DNA of 64,000 nt from Paracidovorax wautersii (lineage in GTDB: Bacteria > Pseudomonadota > Gammaproteobacteria > Burkholderiales > Burkholderiaceae_C): positions 110,805 to 174,804 of the forward strand of contig NZ_FONX01000012.1 in the NCBI RefSeq assembly GCF_900113035.1, read 5' to 3'. Of this stretch, positions 23,950 to 34,769 are shown piece after piece. Every line of letters starts with the position of its first letter. Position 1 is the stretch's first letter. A program made the position numbers and the translations under genes. Below the pieces are notes generated by a model. That model did no database searches. It was not told where the DNA came from and saw nothing but the letters and a program-made list of their open reading frames with translations.

Positions 23950-23973
23950 CAAACATGCATGCATGTATGTTTG
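23950..23973. promoter_or_regulatory. 24-bp TetR-type operator palindrome over the mla promoter region
   Basis: 24-base dyad with 11 of 12 pairs matching, half-site CAAACATGCATG. The form resembles operators of AcrR/TtgR-like TetR regulators. A possible promoter, TTGTTG (23944-23949) with 16-bp spacer and TATGTT (23966-23971), lies inside it, so binding would occlude transcription of the mla operon starting at 24057. No tetR gene is in the window. Confidence 0.55.
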
Positions 23974-24056
23974 AGTTACCATCGTCCCACACGGCGCTTC
24001 GGCGCCAGCGGTGACAATCCGCCCGCACCGTTCCCATCCTCTTGCGTACCTACCGA

Positions 24057-24887
24057 ATGCCTCCGTCCTCTGCCCTGGTCGAACTGCGCAACGTGACCTT
24101 CTCCTATGGAGACCGCGTCATCCTGCGCGACCTGTCGCTGTCGGTGCCGCGCGGCAAGGTGACGGCGCTCATGGGCGCCTCCGGCGGTGGCAAGACCACC
24201 GTGCTGCGCCTGATCGGCGGCCAGTACCGCGCCCAGCAGGGCGAGGTGCTGGTGGACGGCCAGGACGTGGCCCGCATGGACGAGGCCCAGCTCTATGCCG
24301 CCCGCCGTCGCATGGGCATGCTGTTCCAGTTCGGCGCCCTGTTCACCGACATGGACGTGTTCGAGAACGTGGCCTTCCCCCTGCGCGAGCACACCGACCT
24401 GCAGGAGGAGCTGATCCGCGACATCGTGCTGATGAAGCTGCACGCCGTGGGGCTGCGCGGCGCGCGCGACCTCATGCCCAGCCAGATCTCCGGCGGCATG
24501 GCCCGCCGCGTGGCGCTGGCCCGCGCCATCGCGCTCGACCCGCAACTCATCATGTACGACGAACCCTTCGCCGGGCTGGACCCGATCTCGCTCGGCATCG
24601 CCGCGCAGCTCATCCGCGAGCTGAACGACGCCATGGGCCTCACCACCCTGGTCGTCTCGCACGACGTGGAGGAGACCTTCCGCGTGGCAGACCACGTCAT
24701 CGTGCTCGGCCCGGGCATGGTGGCCGCCCAGGGCACGCCCGACGAGGTGCGCGCCAGCACCGACCCGCTGGTGCACCAGTTCGTGAACGCGCTGCCCACC
24801 GGGCCCGTGCCCTTCCACTACCCCGGCCCCAGCCTCGCGGAGGACTTCGGCCCCGTGGGCGGCATGCCCGCAGGAGGTGCGCGATGA
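24057..24887 (+). CDS. mlaF: Phospholipid-transport ABC ATP-binding protein MlaF
   Basis: 276 aa ATPase of the MlaFEDB complex, which moves phospholipids between the inner membrane and the periplasmic carrier MlaC. Walker A GASGGGKTTV (about residues 39-48), Q-loop MLFQFGALFTDM, the MlaF-type signature ISGGMARRVALARAI, Walker B LIMYDEPFAGLDPI and H-loop VVSHDVEET. A C-terminal extension of about 30 residues rich in Pro and Gly resembles the MlaF tail. The ATG at 24057 is used; a TTG at 24042 would add five residues. The stop overlaps mlaE (ATGA). Confidence 0.95.
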   Translation: MPPSSALVELRNVTFSYGDRVILRDLSLSVPRGKVTALMGASGGGKTTVLRLIGGQYRAQQGEVLVDGQDVARMDEAQLYAARRRMGMLFQFGALFTDMDVFENVAFPLREHTDLQEELIRDIVLMKLHAVGLRGARDLMPSQISGGMARRVALARAIALDPQLIMYDEPFAGLDPISLGIAAQLIRELNDAMGLTTLVVSHDVEETFRVADHVIVLGPGMVAAQGTPDEVRASTDPLVHQFVNALPTGPVPFHYPGPSLAEDFGPVGGMPAGGAR

Positions 24888-25666
24888 GCTGGTGGAGACC
24901 TTCCGACGTCGGCTATGCCGTGCGCTGCAAGCTGGCCGACATCGGCATGGGCGCGCGCCTCTTCGTGCGCCTGGTGGGGCTGATCGGCGCCACGCTGCGC
25001 CGGCCCGCGCTGCTGCGCGACCAGATCCATTTCCTGGGCAACTACTCGCTGTCCATCATCGCCATGTCGGGCCTGTTCGTGGGCTTCGTGCTGGCGCTGC
25101 AGGGCCATAACGTGCTGCAGCGCTACGGCTCGGCCAACGCGCTGGGCCTGGTGGTCACGCTCGGGCTGGTGCGCGAGCTGGGCCCGGTCGTCACCGCGCT
25201 GCTCTTCGCCGGGCGCGCCGGCACCTCGCTCACGGCCGAGATCGGCCTGATGCGCGCCGGCGAGCAGCTCTCGGCCATGGAGATGATGGCCGTCGATCCC
25301 GTGCGCCGCATTCTCGCGCCGCGCTTCTGGGGCGGCGTCATCGCCATGCCGCTGCTGGCGGCGGTGTTCAGCGCCATCGGCGTCATCGGCGGCTGGATCG
25401 TCGGCGTGCTGCTGATCGGCGTCGATGCCGGCGCCTTCTGGGGCCAGATGCAAAGCGGCGTGGACGTGTTCAAGGACGTGGGCAACGGCGTCGTCAAGAG
25501 CCTGGTCTTCGGCGTGGCGGTGACCTTCATTGCCGTGCTGCAGGGCTTCGTGGCCAAGCCCACGCCCGAAGGCGTGTCGCGCGCCACCACGCGCACGGTG
25601 GTCATGGCCTCGCTTTCCGTGCTGGGCCTCGACTTCATTCTCACGGCCCTGATGTTCAGTATCTGA
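24884..25666 (+). CDS. mlaE: Phospholipid-transport permease MlaE
   Basis: 260 aa integral membrane permease of the MlaE/DUF140 family. Conserved blocks: FVLALQGHNVLQRYG, LGLVRELGPVVTALLFAGRAG (about residues 93-113), EIGLMRAGEQLSAMEMMAVDP, and VFGVAVTFIAVLQGF. Partner of MlaF (ATPase) and MlaD (MCE ring). Its TGA shares its last base with an ATG of the mlaD frame. Confidence 0.95.
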   Translation: MSWWRPSDVGYAVRCKLADIGMGARLFVRLVGLIGATLRRPALLRDQIHFLGNYSLSIIAMSGLFVGFVLALQGHNVLQRYGSANALGLVVTLGLVRELGPVVTALLFAGRAGTSLTAEIGLMRAGEQLSAMEMMAVDPVRRILAPRFWGGVIAMPLLAAVFSAIGVIGGWIVGVLLIGVDAGAFWGQMQSGVDVFKDVGNGVVKSLVFGVAVTFIAVLQGFVAKPTPEGVSRATTRTVVMASLSVLGLDFILTALMFSI

Positions 25667-25716
25667 TGGCTGCCGACCGCAGCGATCGCCAGCCTTTCAA
25701 GGAAATCAAAAACACC

Positions 25717-26199
25717 ATGCAGCACTCCAAGAACGACTTCTGGGTGGGCCTCTTCGTCCTGCTGGGCGGGGCGGCTCTCGTCTTCCTGGCCTTGCAGTCC
25801 GCCAACCTGCTGAGCCTGAACTTCAACAGCGGCTACGCCGTCACGGCCAAGTTCGACAACATCGGCGGCCTGAAGCCCCAGGCGGCCGTGCGCAGCTCGG
25901 GCGTGGTGGTCGGCCGGGTCAAGTCCATCAGCTTCGACGACAAGACCTTCCGCGCCAACGTGCTGCTGGACCTGGACAAGCGCTACGTCTTCCCCAAGGA
26001 CAGCTCGTTCAAGATCCTCACCAGCGGCCTGCTGGGCGACCAATACATCGGCATCGAAGCCGGCGCCGACGAGAAGAACCTCGCGGCCGGCGACGTGGTG
26101 ACGCAGACGCAATCGGCCATCGTGCTGGAGAACCTGATCGGACAGTTCCTGTACGGCAAGGCGGAGCAGGGGTCTTCGGACAGCGGGAGCAAGAAATGA
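25717..26199 (+). CDS. mlaD: MCE-domain lipid-binding protein MlaD
   Basis: 160 aa. N-terminal membrane anchor (about residues 8-28, DFWVGLFVLLGGAALVFLAL) and one MCE domain (AKFDNIGGLKPQAAVRSSGV, about 45-64; LTSGLLGDQYIGIE). The hexameric ring forms the hydrophobic lipid channel. I prefer the ATG at 25717 (MQHSKNDFW), matching the family start and preceded by AAGGA; the ATG at 25666, overlapping the mlaE stop, would add 17 residues. The stop overlaps mlaA (ATGA). Confidence 0.93.
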   Translation: MQHSKNDFWVGLFVLLGGAALVFLALQSANLLSLNFNSGYAVTAKFDNIGGLKPQAAVRSSGVVVGRVKSISFDDKTFRANVLLDLDKRYVFPKDSSFKILTSGLLGDQYIGIEAGADEKNLAAGDVVTQTQSAIVLENLIGQFLYGKAEQGSSDSGSKK

Positions 26200-27011
26200 A
26201 CAACAACATCCATCCTCAATCTAGCGTTACGCGGCAGGGCGGGGCGCTGGTGCGCCTGCCGGCGCGCCGTGCAGCGGCCGCCGCCACGCTGGCGCTGGGC
26301 TCGCTCATGCTGGCCGGCTGCGCCACCGGGCCCGACGCCAACCCGCGCGACCCGCTGGAACCCTACAACCGCACGGTGACCGACTTCAACGACGGCGTGG
26401 ACCGCGCCGTGCTCAAGCCCGTCGCCACCGCCTACCGCGAAGTCATGCCTTCGCCCGTCCGCACGGGCGTCTCCAACTTCTTCGCCAACCTGGGCGACAT
26501 CTGGTCGTTCGTGAACAACGTGCTGCAGTTCCGCGGCAGCGAAGCCATGGACAGCCTGGTGCGCTTCAACGTGAACACGGTCTTCGGCCTGGGCGGCGTG
26601 CTGGACATCGCCAGCGAGATGGGCATTCCGCGCCGCAAGACCGACTTCGGCCTGACCCTCGGCCGCTGGGGCGTGCCGACCGGCCCGTACCTGGTGCTGC
26701 CGCTGCTGGGCCCCTCCACCGTGCGCGACACCGTCGCGCTGCCGGTGGACGTGCAGGGCAATCCTCTGCGCGATGTGGACCCGGTGTCCGCGCGCAACCA
26801 GCTCTACGTGCTGCGCGTGGTGGACAAGCGCGCCAGCCTGCTGGCCGCGGGCAACGTGCTGGACACGGCCGCGCTCGACAAGTACAGCTTCACGCGCGAC
26901 GTGTTCCTGCGGGTGCGCAGCCTGGAGATGGACCCCTCGTCCGACGACGGCAAGGACGACGACTCCAGCTACGACCCCAATGCCGGCAAGCTGCCGCCGG
27001 TGCCCAACTGA
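26196..27011 (+). CDS. mlaA: Outer-membrane lipoprotein MlaA (VacJ)
   Basis: 271 aa. Long n-region, then a signal peptide with lipobox LAGC (about residues 36-39). MlaA family blocks follow: DPLEPYNRTVTDFNDGVDRA, NFFANLGDIWSFVNNVLQ, GRWGVPTGPYLVLPLLGPST and an acidic Asp/Ser-rich tail (about 248-260). It extracts phospholipids mislocalised in the outer leaflet and passes them to MlaC. Placement inside the mla operon is common in betaproteobacteria; in E. coli it is a separate locus. Confidence 0.95.
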   Translation: MNNNIHPQSSVTRQGGALVRLPARRAAAAATLALGSLMLAGCATGPDANPRDPLEPYNRTVTDFNDGVDRAVLKPVATAYREVMPSPVRTGVSNFFANLGDIWSFVNNVLQFRGSEAMDSLVRFNVNTVFGLGGVLDIASEMGIPRRKTDFGLTLGRWGVPTGPYLVLPLLGPSTVRDTVALPVDVQGNPLRDVDPVSARNQLYVLRVVDKRASLLAAGNVLDTAALDKYSFTRDVFLRVRSLEMDPSSDDGKDDDSSYDPNAGKLPPVPN

Positions 27012-27181
27012 GCGGGCCGGGCGGGCCTGAGAGGCCTGCCGGCCTTGGCATCCGCTTGCAGGCGTTGCATCGACTTGCATCCGGGTACCCGTCCGACGTA
27101 TTGCGCGCACGGGCCGGTTCCACAATCAGAACCTATTGCATATGGCGGGCTCCTGTGGCCCGCACCGAAAGGAAACCACAC

Positions 27182-27826
27182 ATGATCCACCGACGTGACC
27201 TGGCCCGCTGGGCCCTCGCCCTGGCCGCTGCCACCTCGCTGGCCGGCCCCCTGGCCGCCTGGGCTGCCGACGAGGCTCCCGACGAACTGGTCAAGCGCCT
27301 CTCCACCGACGTGCTGGTCAAGGTGCGTGCAGACAAGTCCCTGCAGCGCGGCGACATCAACAAGGTGGTGGAGCTGGTGGACCAGACCATCCTGCCGCAC
27401 GTGGACTTCCGTCGCATGACCGCTGCCGCCACCGGCCCGGCCTGGCGCCAGGCCACGCCCGAGCAGCAAAAGCGCCTGCAGGAAGAATTCAAGACGCTGC
27501 TGATCCGCACCTATTCCGGCGCGCTCAACCAGGTGAGCGACCAGACCATCACCGTCAAGCCGCTGCGCATGTCGCCTGGCGACACCGACGTGCTGGTGCG
27601 CACCGAGGTCAAGGGCCGCGGCGACCCGGTCCAGCTCGACTACCGCCTGGAAAAGACGCCCGGCGACGGCGCCGGCTGGAAGGTCTACAACCTGAACGTG
27701 ATGGGCGTGTGGCTGGTGGATACGTACCGCAGCCAGTTCGCGCAGGAAATCAACACCAAGGGCATCGACGGCCTGATCGAAGCACTGGCCGCGCGCAACA
27801 AGGCCAACTCCGGCAAGTCCTCCTGA
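27182..27826 (+). CDS. mlaC: Periplasmic phospholipid carrier MlaC
   Basis: 214 aa. Signal peptide (about residues 1-28, AWAADE) and a Tol_Tol_Ttg2/MlaC domain: VVELVDQTILPHVDFRRMTA, EEFKTLLIRTYSGALNQVSD and KVYNLNVMGVWLVDTYRSQF. Shuttles phospholipid between MlaA and MlaFEDB. The ATG at 27182 is preceded by GAAAGGA; the frame is open earlier but without family sequence. A 170-base gap separates it from mlaA. Confidence 0.95.
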   Translation: MIHRRDLARWALALAAATSLAGPLAAWAADEAPDELVKRLSTDVLVKVRADKSLQRGDINKVVELVDQTILPHVDFRRMTAAATGPAWRQATPEQQKRLQEEFKTLLIRTYSGALNQVSDQTITVKPLRMSPGDTDVLVRTEVKGRGDPVQLDYRLEKTPGDGAGWKVYNLNVMGVWLVDTYRSQFAQEINTKGIDGLIEALAARNKANSGKSS

Positions 27827-27846
27827 TCCGGCCGGCAGGTAACAAC

Positions 27847-28116
27847 ATGCTGGTTCTACCGCCCGAACTGACCCATGAGCAGGCTTCCGCCAGCCTGCGC
27901 ATGCTGCTGCAGGGCCTGAAGGCGCACCGCGATCCGGGCCTGGTGGTCGATGCTGCAGCGCTCGCCTCGTTCGACTCGTCCGCGCTGGCGGTGCTGCTCG
28001 AATGCCGCCGCGCGGCGCTGTCCGAAGGCAAGACCTTCGCCGTCAAGTCGCTGCCGCCCGCGCTCGCCACCCTGGCGGGCCTCTACGGCGTCGAAGAACT
28101 GCTGCCGGCCGCCTGA
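27847..28116 (+). CDS. mlaB: STAS-domain protein MlaB
   Basis: 89 aa single STAS domain. The phosphorylatable-serine region LASFDSSALAVLLECRRAAL (about residues 38-57) is conserved. MlaB binds MlaF in the cytoplasm and stabilises or activates the MlaFEDB transporter. ATG at 27847, 20 bases after mlaC. Last gene of the mla set. Confidence 0.9.
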   Translation: MLVLPPELTHEQASASLRMLLQGLKAHRDPGLVVDAAALASFDSSALAVLLECRRAALSEGKTFAVKSLPPALATLAGLYGVEELLPAA

Positions 28117-28203
28117 CGCCGTGCGCCACGCGGTGCCCTGGCGGGGCCGCAAGTCCCCAGGTCGGCCGGGAGCCGGCCTGAGGTCGTAAAATCGCGGGCT
28201 TAC

Positions 28204-29193
28204 ATGCCAGCAGTCTCCTTCCAATCCGTCTCCAAGACGTTCTCCACCCCCAAGGGGCCCTTCCAGGCACTCGACGGCGTCAGCCTCGACATCGAAGAAG
28301 GCGAGTTCTTCGGACTGCTGGGGCCCAACGGCGCGGGCAAGACCACCCTCATCAGCATCCTGGCGGGCCTGGCGCGTGCCAGCAGCGGCCGCGTGCTGGT
28401 GCAGGGCAGCGACGTGCAGTCCGACTACGCCGCCGCCCGCCGCAAGCTGGGCATCGTGCCGCAGGAGCTGGTGTTCGATCCGTTCTTCAATGTCCGCGAG
28501 TCGCTGCGCATCCAGTCGGGCTACTTCGGCGTGAAGAACAACGACGACTGGATCGACGAGCTGCTCGACAGCCTGGGCCTGGCCGACAAGGCCAACTCGA
28601 ACATGCGCCAGCTCTCGGGCGGCATGAAGCGCCGCGTGCTGGTGGCGCAGGCGCTGGTCCACAAGCCGCCCATCATCGTGCTCGACGAGCCCACCGCCGG
28701 CGTCGATGTGGAGCTGCGCCAGACGCTCTGGCACTTCGTCGCCCGGCTGAACAAGCAAGGCCATACCGTGCTGCTGACCACGCATTACCTGGAAGAGGCC
28801 GAGGCCCTATGCAACCGCATCGCCATGCTCAAGCGCGGCGCCAGCGGCGGCCGGGTGGTGGCGCTGTCCACCACGTCCGAGCTGCTGCAGGCGGCCTCCA
28901 CCAACGTGCTGCGCTTCAAGACCGACGACGCCCTGCCGCCCGCGCTGGCGGCCGTGGCCCGCGTGACCGGCCGGGTGGTGCAGCTGCCCGCCCAGCAGGC
29001 CGAAGACATCGAATCGCACCTGGCCACGCTGCGCGCCGCCGGCGTGCGCGTGCATGACGTGGAGATCCGCCGTGCCGACCTGGAAGACGTGTTTCTGAGC
29101 GTGATGGCCGAATCCCGCTATCCCGACCCGGCCGCCGCGCCGCCGCCGGCCGACGGGCCCGAAGAGACGGCAGAAGGCGGGGTGCGGCTATGA
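28204..29193 (+). CDS. ABC-2 type exporter, ATP-binding protein (YadG-like)
   Basis: 329 aa. Walker A GPNGAGKTTL (about residues 40-49), Q-loop IVPQELVFDPFF, signature LSGGMKRRVLVAQAL, Walker B IIVLDEPTAGVDVEL, H-loop LLTTHYLEEAEAL. A C-terminal domain of about 90 residues ends in a Pro/Ala-rich tail. Related to E. coli YadG; the substrate is unknown. Its position between mla and bolA-murA is a conserved order in betaproteobacteria. Overlaps the permease start by four bases. Confidence 0.9.
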   Translation: MPAVSFQSVSKTFSTPKGPFQALDGVSLDIEEGEFFGLLGPNGAGKTTLISILAGLARASSGRVLVQGSDVQSDYAAARRKLGIVPQELVFDPFFNVRESLRIQSGYFGVKNNDDWIDELLDSLGLADKANSNMRQLSGGMKRRVLVAQALVHKPPIIVLDEPTAGVDVELRQTLWHFVARLNKQGHTVLLTTHYLEEAEALCNRIAMLKRGASGGRVVALSTTSELLQAASTNVLRFKTDDALPPALAAVARVTGRVVQLPAQQAEDIESHLATLRAAGVRVHDVEIRRADLEDVFLSVMAESRYPDPAAAPPPADGPEETAEGGVRL

Positions 29194-29945
29194 CCGGCTG
29201 GCAAACCCTTTTCTACAAGGAAGTGCTGCGCTTCTGGAAGGTGAGCTTCCAGACCATCGCCGCGCCGGTGCTCACTGCCGTGCTCTACCTGCTGATCTTC
29301 GGCCACGTGCTGGAAGACCACGTCAAGGTCTATGACCACATCGGCTACACCGCCTTCCTGGTGCCGGGCCTGGTGATGATGAGCCTGCTGCAGAACGCCT
29401 TCGCCAACAGCTCATCCAGCCTGATCCAGAGCAAGATCATGGGCAGCCTGGTGTTCGTGCTGCTCACGCCGCTGTCGCACTGGGGCTGGTTCGCGGCCTA
29501 TGTGGGCTCGTCCATCGTGCGCGGCCTGGCCGTGGGCCTGGGCGTGTTCGTGGTCACGCTGGCCTTCGCGCGGCCCGAGTTCGCCGCGCCGGTCTGGATC
29601 GCCGTGTTCGCGCTGCTGGGCGCCGCGCTGCTGGCCACGCTGGGCCTGATCGCGGGCCTCTGGGCCGACAAGTTCGACCAGATGGCCGCGTTCCAGAACT
29701 TCGTGATCGTGCCCATGACCTTCCTCTCGGGCGTCTTCTACTCCATCCAGTCGCTGCCGCCCTTCTGGCAGGCCGTGAGCCACCTGAACCCGTTCTTCTA
29801 CATGATCGACGGCTTCCGCTACGGCTTCTTCGGCCAGAGCGACACCTCGCCGTGGCTGAGCCTGGCCATCGTCGGCTCGGCCTGGCTGGCCGTCAGCGCC
29901 CTGGCCATCCACCTGCTGCGCACCGGCTACAAAATCAGAAACTGA
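29190..29945 (+). CDS. ABC-2 type exporter, permease (YadH-like)
   Basis: 251 aa with about six membrane segments. ABC-2 family features: N-terminal WQTLFYKEVLRFWKV, then YTAFLVPGLVMMSLLQNAF (about residues 50-68), and the C-terminal PMTFLSGVFYSIQSLPPFW (about 181-199) followed by NPFFYMIDGFRYGF. Forms an exporter with the overlapping upstream ATPase. Cargo not known. Confidence 0.9.
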   Translation: MTGWQTLFYKEVLRFWKVSFQTIAAPVLTAVLYLLIFGHVLEDHVKVYDHIGYTAFLVPGLVMMSLLQNAFANSSSSLIQSKIMGSLVFVLLTPLSHWGWFAAYVGSSIVRGLAVGLGVFVVTLAFARPEFAAPVWIAVFALLGAALLATLGLIAGLWADKFDQMAAFQNFVIVPMTFLSGVFYSIQSLPPFWQAVSHLNPFFYMIDGFRYGFFGQSDTSPWLSLAIVGSAWLAVSALAIHLLRTGYKIRN

Positions 29946-29950
29946 CCCAC

Positions 29951-30199
29951 ATGACCGCAGACGAACTCAAGCACCTCATCGCCTCCGGGCTGCCCTGCGA
30001 GCACATCGCGCTCGAAGGCGACGGCCGCCACTGGTATGCGACCATCGTCTCGGCCGAGTTCGAGGGCCGGCGCGCCATCCAGCGGCACCAGCGCGTCTAT
30101 GCCACGCTGGGCAGCAAGATGCACACCGACGAGGTGCATGCCCTGTCGATGAAGACCTTCACGCCGGCCGAATGGGCCGCGCAGCCGGACGGCCGCTGA
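29951..30199 (+). CDS. ibaG: BolA family protein (IbaG/YrbA-like)
   Basis: 82 aa. BolA fold with the helix-turn segment RRAIQRHQRVYATLG and the conserved HALSMKTFTP near the C-terminus; the E. coli homologue IbaG lies next to murA, as here. Family members bind monothiol glutaredoxins and [2Fe-2S] clusters; IbaG contributes to acid tolerance. ATG at 29951, five bases after the permease. Confidence 0.88.
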   Translation: MTADELKHLIASGLPCEHIALEGDGRHWYATIVSAEFEGRRAIQRHQRVYATLGSKMHTDEVHALSMKTFTPAEWAAQPDGR

Positions 30200-30238
30200 C
30201 CCGCGCCGGCATCTTTCGGTTTTCACTATATTTTTGAT

Positions 30239-30279
30239 AGCTGCCAGCGCTTGATCCACGGGCGCTCTGGCAGCTTTTT
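30239..30279 (+). terminator. Intrinsic terminator between ibaG and murA
   Basis: AGCTGCCAGCGC (30239-30250) pairs with GCGCTCTGGCAGCT (30262-30275) with a two-base bulge, followed by TTTTT. The preceding actat (30225-30229) and gatag (30236-30240) resemble the gctat/atagc palindromes, so the terminator may be part of a dispersed element. Confidence 0.75.
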
Positions 30280-30306
30280 GTTGATGACATTCTGGGGCGA
30301 AAAGCC

Positions 30307-31614
<1,308 letters not shown>

Positions 31615-31616
31615 GA

Positions 31617-32270
31617 ATGAGCAAGGACACCCTCACCCTGGCCCTCTCCAAGGGCCGCATCTTCGAAGAGACCCTGCCGCTGCTGGCCGCCGCCGGCATC
31701 GAGGTGCTCGAAGACCCCGAAAAATCGCGCAAGCTGATCCTGCCCACCAACCAGCCGAACGTGCGCGTGGTGCTGGTGCGCGCCTCCGACGTGCCGACCT
31801 ACGTGCAGTACGGCGGCGCCGACCTGGGCGTGACCGGCAAGGACACGCTCATCGAGCACGGCGGCCAGGGCCTGTTCCAGCCGCTGGACCTGCGCATCGC
31901 GCGCTGCCGCGTCAGCGTGGCCGTGCGCAACGACTTCGACTACGTGCAGGCCGTCAAGCAGGGCTCGCGCCTGAAGGTGGCCACCAAGTACACCAGCATC
32001 GCGCGCGACTTCTTCGCCACCAAGGGCGTGCACGTGGACATGATCAAGCTCTACGGCAGCATGGAGCTGGCGCCGCTCACGGGCCTGGCCGACGCCATCG
32101 TCGATCTGGTCTCCACCGGCAACACGCTGCGCGCCAACCACCTGGTCGAGGTCGAACGCATCATGGACATCAGCTCGCACCTGGTGGTCAACCAGGCCGC
32201 GCTCAAGCTCAAGCAGGCGCCGCTGCGCCGCATCATCGACGCCTTCGCCGGCGCCATCCGCAACGACTGA
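31617..32270 (+). CDS. hisG: ATP phosphoribosyltransferase, short form
   Basis: 217 aa. First enzyme of histidine synthesis, joining ATP and [22 protein letters not shown] (about residues 5-22), the phosphate-binding [17 protein letters not shown] (about 162-178). It lacks the C-terminal regulatory domain of the ~300 aa form, so it is the short HisG that needs the regulatory partner HisZ, which is not in this window. It starts two bases after murA, an arrangement common in betaproteobacteria. Confidence 0.96.
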   Translation: MSKDTLTLALSKGRIFEETLPLLAAAGIEVLEDPEKSRKLILPTNQPNVRVVLVRASDVPTYVQYGGADLGVTGKDTLIEHGGQGLFQPLDLRIARCRVSVAVRNDFDYVQAVKQGSRLKVATKYTSIARDFFATKGVHVDMIKLYGSMELAPLTGLADAIVDLVSTGNTLRANHLVEVERIMDISSHLVVNQAALKLKQAPLRRIIDAFAGAIRND

Positions 32271-32277
32271 AGTCACT

Positions 32278-33645
32278 ATGAATTTCGTAGCTGCCCCCGC
32301 CCGTCTGTCCACCGCTGCAGCCAGTTTCGAGGCTGATTTCGCAGCCCGCCTGCATTGGTCCGCCGACACCGACGCGGCCATCGAGCAGCGCGTGGCCGAC
32401 ATCCTGGCCGACGTGCAGGCGCGCGGCGACGCGGCGGTGCTCGAATACACCGCCCGCTTCGACGGCCTGCAGGTGGACGGCATGGCCGCGCTGGAGCTGA
32501 CCCAGGCCGAGCTCAAGGCCGCGTTCGACGCCATTCCCGCCGTGCAGCGCGGCGCGCTCGAAGCCGCCGCCGCCCGCGTGCGCCGCTACCACGAGGCGCA
32601 GAAGCAGGCCTCGGGCGAGAGCTGGAGCTACCGCGACGAAGACGGCACGCTGCTGGGCCAGAAGGTCACGCCGCTGGACCGCGTGGGCATCTACGTGCCC
32701 GGCGGCAAGGCGGCTTATCCGTCCAGCGTGCTGATGAACGCCATCCCCGCGCACGTGGCGGGCGTGGGCGAGATCATCATGGTCGTGCCCACCCCGCAGG
32801 GTGCCAGGAACCTGCTGGTGCTGGCCGCCGCCTACGTGGCTGGCGTCACCCGCGCCTTCACCATCGGCGGCGCGCAGGCTGTGGCCGCGCTGGCTTACGG
32901 CACGGCCACCGTGCCGAAGGTGGACAAGATCACCGGCCCGGGCAATGCCTACGTCGCCAGCGCCAAGAAGCGCGTGTTCGGCACCGTGGGCATCGACATG
33001 ATCGCCGGCCCCAGCGAGATCCTCGTGCTGGCCGACGGCAGCACGCCGCCCGACTGGGTGGCCATGGACCTCTTCAGCCAGGCCGAGCACGACGAACTCG
33101 CGCAATCCATCCTGCTGTGCCCCGACGCGGCCTACATCGACGCCGTGCAGGCCGCCATCGACCGCCTGCTGCCCGAGATGCCCCGCGCCGCCATCATCGC
33201 CAAGAGCCTGAGCGACCGGGGCGCGCTGATCCTCACCAGGGACATGGACGAGGCCTGCGCCATCAGCAACCGCATCGCGCCCGAGCATCTGGAAGTCAGC
33301 AGCACCGACCCGCACCGCTGGGAACCGCTGCTGCGCCACGCCGGCGCGATCTTCCTGGGCGCCTATACGTCCGAAAGCCTGGGCGACTACTGCGCAGGCC
33401 CCAACCACGTGCTGCCCACCAGCGGCACGGCGCGGTTCTCGTCGCCGCTGGGCGTCTATGACTTCCAGAAGCGCAGCAGCCTGATCGAAGTGAGCGAGCA
33501 GGGCGCCCAGAAGCTGGGCACCATCGCCGCCGAGCTGGCCTACGGCGAAGGCCTGCAGGCCCATGCCCGCGCCGCCGAGCTGCGCCTCACGCCCGTGCCG
33601 CCGGCCCGCTGCCCTCCCTCTGCCGCCAAGGAATCCGCCGCATGA
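32278..33645 (+). CDS. hisD: Histidinol dehydrogenase
   Basis: 455 aa. Oxidises histidinol to histidine in two NAD+ steps; Zn enzyme. [19 protein letters not shown] (about residues 137-155), [11 protein letters not shown] (about 242-252), [14 protein letters not shown] with a zinc-ligand/catalytic His region, and [20 protein letters not shown]. An N-terminal extension of about 20 residues relative to E. coli. Overlaps hisC (ATGA). Confidence 0.97.
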   Translation: MNFVAAPARLSTAAASFEADFAARLHWSADTDAAIEQRVADILADVQARGDAAVLEYTARFDGLQVDGMAALELTQAELKAAFDAIPAVQRGALEAAAARVRRYHEAQKQASGESWSYRDEDGTLLGQKVTPLDRVGIYVPGGKAAYPSSVLMNAIPAHVAGVGEIIMVVPTPQGARNLLVLAAAYVAGVTRAFTIGGAQAVAALAYGTATVPKVDKITGPGNAYVASAKKRVFGTVGIDMIAGPSEILVLADGSTPPDWVAMDLFSQAEHDELAQSILLCPDAAYIDAVQAAIDRLLPEMPRAAIIAKSLSDRGALILTRDMDEACAISNRIAPEHLEVSSTDPHRWEPLLRHAGAIFLGAYTSESLGDYCAGPNHVLPTSGTARFSSPLGVYDFQKRSSLIEVSEQGAQKLGTIAAELAYGEGLQAHARAAELRLTPVPPARCPPSAAKESAA

Positions 33646-34769
33646 ACCAAGCCGTCACCGCTCCTGCCGCCCTGCGCGCCCTGGACCGCATCCGCCCCGA
33701 CGTGCGCGCCATGCACGCCTATTCCGTCCAGCCCGCCACCGGCGTGCTGAAGATGGACGCCATGGAGAACCCGTTCCGCCTGCCGGCCGAGCTGCAGGCC
33801 GCGCTGGGCCAGCGCCTGGGCGCGCTGGAACTCAACCGCTATCCGGGCACCCGCCAGAACGACCTGAAGGCGGCGCTGGCCGCCTATGCTGGCGCGCCCG
33901 AAGGCAGCGCGCTGCTGCTGGGCAACGGCTCCGACGAGATCATCACCCTGCTGGCCCTGGCCTGCGCCCAGCCGCATGCCGGCGGCCGCGCCACCATGCT
34001 GGCGCCCATGCCGGGCTTCGTGATGTACCCCATGAGCGCGCAGCTGCAGGGGCTGGACTTCGTCGGCGTGCCGCTCACGCCCGACTTCGCGCTGGACGAG
34101 GCGGCCATGCTCGCCGCCATCGCCGAGCACAAGCCCGCCATCACCTACATCGCCTACCCCAACAACCCCACGGCCACGCTGTGGGACGAGGCCGTGGTGC
34201 AGCGCATCGCCGACGCGGTGGGCGAGCAGGGCGGCATCGTGGTGATGGACGAGGCCTACCAGCCCTTCGCCAGCCGCAGCTGGATCACGCGCATGCGCGC
34301 CGAGCCCGAGCGCAACGCCCACGTGCTGCTGATGCGCACGCTCAGCAAGTTCGGCCTGGCCGGCGTGCGCCTGGGCTACCTGATCGGCCCCGCCGCGCTG
34401 GTGAACGAGATCGACAAGGTGCGCCCGCCCTACAACGTGAGCGTGCTCAACTGCGAGGCGGCGCTCTTCGCGCTCGAGCATGCCGAGGTGTTCGCCGCCC
34501 AGGCCGCCGAGCTGTGCGCCGCGCGCACCGAACTGCTGGCCGCGCTGCGGGCCATGCCCGGCATCGAGCGCGTGTGGGACAGCGAGGCCAACATGGTGCT
34601 GCTGCGCGTGGCCGACGCCGCCCGTGTCTTCGCAGGCATGAAAGAGCGCAAGGTGCTCGTCAAGAACGTTTCTACAATGCATCCACTGCTGGCCAACTGC
34701 CTGCGCCTGACGGTCGGCAGCGCCGCCGACAACGCCCAGATGCTGGCCGCCCTCCAGGCCTCCCTATGA
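33642..34769 (+). CDS. hisC: Histidinol-phosphate aminotransferase
   Basis: 375 aa PLP-dependent class I/II aminotransferase. [34 protein letters not shown], and the PLP-lysine motif [17 protein letters not shown] (about residues 230-246). Makes histidinol phosphate from imidazoleacetol phosphate. Overlaps hisD and hisB by four bases each (ATGA). Confidence 0.97.
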   Translation: MNQAVTAPAALRALDRIRPDVRAMHAYSVQPATGVLKMDAMENPFRLPAELQAALGQRLGALELNRYPGTRQNDLKAALAAYAGAPEGSALLLGNGSDEIITLLALACAQPHAGGRATMLAPMPGFVMYPMSAQLQGLDFVGVPLTPDFALDEAAMLAAIAEHKPAITYIAYPNNPTATLWDEAVVQRIADAVGEQGGIVVMDEAYQPFASRSWITRMRAEPERNAHVLLMRTLSKFGLAGVRLGYLIGPAALVNEIDKVRPPYNVSVLNCEAALFALEHAEVFAAQAAELCAARTELLAALRAMPGIERVWDSEANMVLLRVADAARVFAGMKERKVLVKNVSTMHPLLANCLRLTVGSAADNAQMLAALQASL

